Part shown: piece by piece, positions 61,585 to 64,000 of the stretch
Position numbering within the stretch: position 1 is the first letter of the stretch
Layout: the number at the start of each line of letters is the position of its first letter
DNA from: Mucilaginibacter sabulilitoris
GTDB lineage: Bacteria; Bacteroidota; Bacteroidia; Sphingobacteriales; Sphingobacteriaceae
NCBI RefSeq assembly: GCF_034262375.1
Contig: NZ_CP139558.1
Location: 6,882,001-6,946,000 of the forward strand
Reading direction: 5' to 3'
Length of the DNA stretch: 64,000 nt
Notes under the pieces: model-generated
What the model was told of the DNA's origin: nothing
The model's database searches: none
Seen by the model: only the letters and a program-made list of their open reading frames with translations
Program-made: the position numbers and the translations under genes

Positions 61585-61660
61585 CATCCTGAGGCACGAA
61601 GGATCTGTTGGCAAACCGCGCTTGATACAGAAGATACTTCACTGCGTTCAGCATGACAAG
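61585..61660. repeat. Palindromic repeat (TCATCCTGAGG type)
   Basis: TTCATCCTGAGGCACGAAGG at the left and CACTGCGTTCAGCATGACA at the right pair at their ends around a degenerate centre. One copy of the dispersed family seen split by the IS110. Confidence 0.7.
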
Positions 61661-61703
61661 TTAAAATTAAGAGATTGATTTCCGGAAGGGTTTCCGGTAA
61701 TTA

Positions 61704-61711
61704 TACCTTTG
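61704..61711 (+). promoter_or_regulatory. Candidate -7 box TACCTTTG of the NUDIX gene
   Basis: Matches TAnnTTTG and lies 31 bases before the NUDIX start codon. A clear -33 element at the right spacing is not seen. Confidence 0.45.
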
Positions 61712-61742
61712 CTTTTCTACTACTTATTATTACTTTAACGCC

Positions 61743-62303
61743 ATGCATAATCCTCAAGAAAATCCCTGGAAAATAACATCAGAAAAACTTATTTATAATA
61801 ACCCGTGGATAAGCGTAACAGAGTACCAGGTGATCAACCCTTCGAGTAACCCGGGTATTTATGGTACGGTTCATTTTAAAAATGTGGCCATTGGTGTTAT
61901 CCCGCTTGATGATGATCTGAATACTTACCTGGTGGGCCAATTCCGTTTTGCTCTAAATCAGTATAGCTGGGAAATTCCCGAAGGGGGCGGCCCTGAAGGT
62001 ACCGATCCACTGGAGTCGGCCAAGCGTGAGCTGCTGGAAGAAACCGGTCTTAAGGCTACTCAGTGGACGGAAATACAACGTATGCACCTCAGTAATTCGG
62101 TAAGCGACGAGTTAAGCATTATTTACCTTGCACGTGGTCTAACCCAGTTTGAAGCCGAACCGGAAGATACCGAACAACTGATAATGCATAAAGTCCCTTT
62201 TGCCGAGGTATATCGCATGGTTTGTGATGGCGAGATAACCGACTCAGTTACTGTAGCCGCCGTACTTAAAGTACAATTGCTTTTGTTAGAAAACCGTTTA
62301 TAA
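61743..62303 (+). CDS. NUDIX hydrolase (ADP-ribose pyrophosphatase-like)
   Basis: 186 residues. The Nudix box is complete: GGGPEGTDPLESAKRELLEE-TG, with the REXXEE core in KRELLEETG. It starts NPWKITSEKLIYNNPWISVT, typical of ADP-sugar pyrophosphatases, and has VGQFRFALNQYSWEIPEGG before the box. It likely hydrolyses ADP-ribose or a related nucleoside diphosphate sugar. Cytoplasmic, 40 bases before plsC on the same strand. Confidence 0.92.
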   Translation: MHNPQENPWKITSEKLIYNNPWISVTEYQVINPSSNPGIYGTVHFKNVAIGVIPLDDDLNTYLVGQFRFALNQYSWEIPEGGGPEGTDPLESAKRELLEETGLKATQWTEIQRMHLSNSVSDELSIIYLARGLTQFEAEPEDTEQLIMHKVPFAEVYRMVCDGEITDSVTVAAVLKVQLLLLENRL

Positions 62304-62328
62304 AAATATTCCTTTACCTAAAAAAACC

Positions 62329-62336
62329 TAAATTTG
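62329..62336 (+). promoter_or_regulatory. Candidate -7 box TAAATTTG of plsC
   Basis: TAnnTTTG match 7 bases before the plsC ATG. If used, the mRNA would be nearly leaderless; plsC could also be cotranscribed with the NUDIX gene. Confidence 0.4.
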
Positions 62337-62343
62337 CCGGTCG

Positions 62344-63075
62344 ATGAAAAAGTTTTTAGGCTACATTTTGTCCCCGCTTGCTATTGCAGTATTTTTTTTG
62401 GCGCTGCTCATTTTTCACCCCATACAATGGGTATGTTACCGCATGTTCGGCTATACGGCACATAAAAGGGCTGTTGACATTTTAAACCTTTGCTTACTAA
62501 GCAGCGTTTACGTGCTGGGCAATACCGTTACATTTATTAATAAACAAAATCTGCCTGTTGGCCGCCCTATTATATTTTTGGCCAATCATCAAAGTTTGCT
62601 AGATATACCTCCCCTTATCTGGTACCTACGTAAATACCATGCTAAATTTATTTCAAAAGTGGAGCTTACCAAAGGCATCCCGTCTATCTCCTATAACTTA
62701 AAATATGGAGGCGGCGCTAATATCGACCGTAAAGACTCACGCCAATCCGTTGCCGAAATTATTAAGCTTGCCAACCGCATGAAAGAAAATAAGTGGTCGG
62801 CAGTGATATTTCCCGAGGGCACACGTTCAAAAAACGGCGAGGTAAGGAGTTTCCAGGTGGGCGGTATTGCTACCATATTAAAAAAATGCCCGGAAGCCCT
62901 GCTGGTACCCATCGCCATTAAAGACTCCTGGAAAATGATACGTTACGGCTTATATCCCCTAAATACATTTACCCCCATGACCTGGGAAGTACTGAGCCCT
63001 ATCGAGCCCGGTAAAGCCCCAATTGAAGACCTGGTACTCGAAGCCGAAAACCAGATCAGGGCCGCGTTATCTTAA
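62344..63075 (+). CDS. plsC: 1-acyl-sn-glycerol-3-phosphate acyltransferase
   Basis: Makes phosphatidic acid in phospholipid synthesis. 243 residues: N-terminal membrane helix (ILSPLAIAVFFLALLIFHP), acyltransferase motif I NHQSLLD with H82 and D87, block with KFISKVELTKGIPSISYNL, motif III VIFPEGTRSKNGEV and the final LLVPIAIKDSW. Inner-membrane, active site in the cytoplasm. All catalytic motifs are intact. Confidence 0.93.
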   Translation: MKKFLGYILSPLAIAVFFLALLIFHPIQWVCYRMFGYTAHKRAVDILNLCLLSSVYVLGNTVTFINKQNLPVGRPIIFLANHQSLLDIPPLIWYLRKYHAKFISKVELTKGIPSISYNLKYGGGANIDRKDSRQSVAEIIKLANRMKENKWSAVIFPEGTRSKNGEVRSFQVGGIATILKKCPEALLVPIAIKDSWKMIRYGLYPLNTFTPMTWEVLSPIEPGKAPIEDLVLEAENQIRAALS

Positions 63076-63241
63076 ATTCGGGTTGCGGAATTTCAATCGA
63101 GTGACGATTATTGTCCAGCGTACAGTGTAGTAAACCGCCATTTTTTAACTGAATATTCGCAGATTTCGGCCTGTTTAACAATACCCGGGTAACTTCAGCG
63201 TACAAAAAATCGTTTTGTCCTTCAATCCGATGAATCGTCGT
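63059..63241 (-). other. Uncertain 61-codon open frame, possible gene remnant
   Basis: The minus strand is open from 63241 to a TGA at 63056-63058, overlapping the plsC end. It lacks an ATG. The product reads HRIEGQNDFLYAEVTRVLLN, then RPKSANIQLKNGGLLHCTLD and NNRHSIEIPQPEFKITRP, which looks protein-like with beta-strand character. I do not recognise it. It may be the 3' end of a decayed gene. The rest of 63242-63430 shows nothing definite. Confidence 0.25.
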
Positions 63242-63430
63242 TCAGACTAACAAAATCTGGCAATCCCCCCATCCCATAAATCAAGTTTAACCACCGATCT
63301 CTCAACTTGTTAATAATCAGTTAAATGTTAACAAATAAATCACATGTTATTTACGTTAATATGGAACGTTATCGCTTATTTTTATAGACCCATAAAAAGG
63401 TCAGCAAAAATTTACCCAAAAACAAATTTT

Positions 63431-63904
63431 ATGACCTGGAGAAAATTCAGCGGAGAGGTGATCCAATCACCCATTATGGAAGCGGTTGAGCGGGCAATTG
63501 AACGCGAAGCGGCCCTCGGCAACAAACTCAAAGTATGTATTGGCACAGATTCGCAGGTGAAAGGAACTATTACCGACTTTGCAACCGTAATTGTTTTTTT
63601 ACGGGAGCAGCGCGGCGGTTTTATGTTTATTCACCAGGAAAAAACAGCACAAAAAATGAGCATAAAAGAACGTATGCTGAGTGAGGTGCAAAAATCTATC
63701 GACATTGCCTATAAGCTGTGCGATCTGCTCGACTTGTACGATGTTGACCTGGAAGTACATGCCGATATTAATACCAACCCAATGTTTAAATCAAACCAGG
63801 CGCTGCATGAGGCCATGGGTTATATTTTAAGCATGGGCTTTGTATTTAAGGCCAAACCCGAAGCCTTTGCCAGTTCATATTGCGCCAATAAAATAGTGCA
63901 GTAA
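63431..63904 (+). CDS. YkuK-like ribonuclease H-fold protein
   Basis: 157 residues from the ATG at 63431 (MTWRKFSGEVIQSPIMEAVE). The RNase H-like signature appears as VCIGTDSQVKGTITDFATVI with the acidic D in GTDSQ, then MLSEVQKSIDIAYKLCDLLD and the second acidic site DLEVHADINTNPMFKSN. Homologous to Bacillus YkuK (DUF458), whose role is uncertain. A longer open frame from 63344 adds 29 residues without family resemblance, so I prefer the shorter start. Confidence 0.85.
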   Translation: MTWRKFSGEVIQSPIMEAVERAIEREAALGNKLKVCIGTDSQVKGTITDFATVIVFLREQRGGFMFIHQEKTAQKMSIKERMLSEVQKSIDIAYKLCDLLDLYDVDLEVHADINTNPMFKSNQALHEAMGYILSMGFVFKAKPEAFASSYCANKIVQ

Positions 63905-63930
63905 GTAGCAAAAAAAGCTTAGGGTGTATT

Positions 63931-63938
63931 TATATTTG
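63931..63938 (+). promoter_or_regulatory. Candidate -7 box TATATTTG near the window end
   Basis: Perfect TAnnTTTG match 29 bases before an ATG at 63967. No TTTG is present at the -33 position. Confidence 0.4.
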
Positions 63939-63966
63939 ATTTTTCCTATAAAAAATCAAATGTGCT

Positions 63967-64000
63967 ATGTCACCACTAATTGAAATCAACGATCCGGCTT
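63967..64000 (+). CDS. Start of a gene cut by the window end
   Basis: ATG at 63967 opens MSPLIEINDPA and the frame runs to the edge. Only 11 residues are visible, too few to name a product. A promoter-like TATATTTG precedes it. Confidence 0.4.
   Translation, partial: MSPLIEINDPA

Overview
The window looks like chromosomal DNA of a Bacteroidota member of the Sphingobacteriaceae, probably Mucilaginibacter or a close relative. This rests on the gene set and style, not on a database search. Signs are: the gliding lipoprotein GldB beside nadE; TAnnTTTG-type promoter boxes; signal peptides ending in AQ; a TonB-dependent receptor, a DUF5916 protein and secreted GH2, GH20 and GH31 glycosidases; a NagB-PIG-L fusion; and many intergenic inverted repeats beginning GTCATnCTGA or GTCATTGCGA.

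Layout. 1-12 kb is mostly housekeeping: the start of a secreted S8 peptidase, nadE and gldB (divergent), the sucA-sucB pair of the 2-oxoglutarate dehydrogenase complex, a DASH cryptochrome, an e(P4)-type acid phosphatase lipoprotein, msrA and a DoxX protein. 12-24 kb holds a GH2 glycosidase, an HD phosphohydrolase, an aldose-epimerase-like protein, a methyltransferase, parC, a secreted protein with a His-then-Cys papain-like signature, an SDR and a PhyH dioxygenase. 24.2-30.2 kb is the accessory core: a candidate structured RNA with a tRNA-like T-arm, the GC-rich nagB fusion with a hairpin-containing leader, an IS1182-like element and an IS110-like element. The IS110 element has split a host palindromic repeat at a CT dinucleotide, so both of its ends can be read. 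Its 220-base leader repeats both ends, as expected for a bridge RNA donor loop.

30.2-37.3 kb is the histidine-degradation (hut) cluster, transcribed leftward: marR - hutH - hutU - (three palindromic repeats) - hutI - ftcD. It would convert histidine to glutamate through urocanate, imidazolonepropionate and formiminoglutamate. hutH is frameshifted just before its Ala-Ser-Gly (MIO) triad, so as read here the pathway lacks its first enzyme. A 20-bp perfect palindrome abuts the marR start.

37-48 kb carries a porin-like remnant, small hypotheticals, two tandem NTF2-like paralogues, an SGNH hydrolase, cdd, parE (about 20 kb from parC), a small GNAT protein, and an SDR next to a sugar-acid dehydratase of the arabonate/xylonate type. 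48-60 kb holds a SUKH protein, a GH31 enzyme, a DUF5916 protein, a TonB receptor and a GH20 hexosaminidase, which suggest glycan use. GH20 could feed amino sugars to the NagB fusion. 60-64 kb has a BtuF-like protein, a LysE exporter, a NUDIX hydrolase, PlsC and a YkuK-like protein.

The most notable observations are the mapped IS110 with its putative bridge RNA, the T-arm-containing RNA candidate, the hutH frameshift, the clamp-motif-like ParC tail (QLGLF), nested palindromic repeats at two loci, and two regulatory-looking arrays of GAACA half-sites spaced by one helical turn.
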